The notes under the pieces are model-generated. The model did no database searches and was not told the origin of the DNA. It saw only the letters and a list, made by a program, of their open reading frames with translations. A stretch of 5,925 bases of DNA, taken from NCBI GenBank assembly GCA_937925385.1, contig CALEWN010000297.1, positions 1 through 5,925 of the forward strand, given 5' to 3'. Shown piece by piece: positions 5,619-5,925 of this stretch. A program made the position numbers and the translations under genes. Position 1 is the stretch's first letter; each line of letters begins with the position of its first letter. Origin of the DNA: an uncultured Senegalimassilia sp. Lineage in GTDB: Bacteria; Actinomycetota; Coriobacteriia; Coriobacteriales; Eggerthellaceae.

Positions 5619-5925
5619 TTAGTTCTGGCTGGGGAAGTACAGCTCCACGTTGCTGACCTTCCAACCGATGAGGTCGCGCACCATGGACAGCTTGTACTGC
5701 ATCTGCCCGCCGCCGTCGGTTTCAGCGGTCACGTACACGGTGGAATCGGTCATGGACTTCTCCACGGCGTTGATGGTGGGAGCGGAGTCCTTCACCAGCG
5801 AGTTGGTCATGGAAGCGGCCGACGTGTCGCTGACCTCGGCGGAATACAGCGCCGAAGCGTTATCGGGATCGGCGAACAGCTGCGTTGCCACGCTGTCCTG
5901 GCTGGGATAGCCCCAACCCTGCGTG
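5619..5925 (-). CDS. Unrecognised protein, C-terminal 102 residues only
   Basis: The frame is open from the window edge to the TAA stop at 5619 (102 codons visible), so the N-terminus lies outside. I do not recognise a named family. The visible part begins TQGWGYPSQDSVATQLF, is rich in Ser, Thr, Ala and Asp, has no cysteine and no hydrophobic membrane segment. It ends with alternating beta-strand-like stretches (STVYVTAETD, QMQYKLSMVRDLIGWKVSNV) and the tail ELYFPSQN. A terminal 'substrate-strand, GWKV-strand' pattern is common in NTF2-like extracytoplasmic domains of lipoproteins and membrane-anchored proteins (DUF4878-like), so an exported or anchored protein is a reasonable inference, but the anchor itself would be outside the window. 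A GTG near 5891 is only an internal codon, since the frame continues upstream. Confidence 0.75.
   Translation of the reverse strand, partial: TQGWGYPSQDSVATQLFADPDNASALYSAEVSDTSAASMTNSLVKDSAPTINAVEKSMTDSTVYVTAETDGGGQMQYKLSMVRDLIGWKVSNVELYFPSQN

Overview
All genes I can support lie on the minus strand, so the window is best read from high to low coordinates. In transcription order they are: the C-terminal end of an unrecognised protein (window edge to 5619), ndk (5474-5070), a strong terminator, a four-gene cytoplasmic [NiFe]-hydrogenase operon hydB-hydG-hydD-hydA (4851-806), a second strong terminator, and the N-terminal part of a WYL-domain transcriptional regulator (565 to the window edge). 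The DNA is GC-rich, with strong G/C bias at third codon positions. That bias produces very long antisense open frames, including one of about 650 codons on the plus strand, which I do not believe are genes.

The core of the window is a complete set of structural genes for a group 3b [NiFe]-hydrogenase, the NAD(P)-linked bidirectional type also called sulfhydrogenase. The order beta, gamma, delta, alpha and the protein sizes (345, 303, 260 and 431 residues) match the classical HydBGDA arrangement. HydA carries the NiFe site (RVCGIC and DPCFSCSVH). HydD carries the proximal cluster and further Fe-S clusters. HydB is a two-[4Fe-4S] electron-transfer subunit. HydG is the FAD, NAD(P) and [2Fe-2S] subunit that exchanges electrons with NAD(P)(H). 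Genes overlap or abut (11-bp overlap hydB/hydG, about 15 bp hydG/hydD, 13 bp hydD/hydA) and the block is closed by a hairpin terminator, so it is very probably one transcript. No maturation genes (hyp genes or an endopeptidase) are present here. HydA ends exactly at the His of the C-terminal metal-binding motif, so it has no peptide to be removed; this is the most interesting feature of the window.

No host can be named with certainty. A GC-rich anaerobe or facultative anaerobe fits, and an actinobacterial lineage such as Coriobacteriia is a reasonable but unproven guess. The neighbours (ndk and an orphan WYL regulator) are not obviously linked to hydrogen metabolism. Apart from the missing HydA tail and a few palindromic sites in the intergenic regions, the window looks like an ordinary chromosomal locus. 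I found no mobile element, CRISPR array, tRNA or rRNA.
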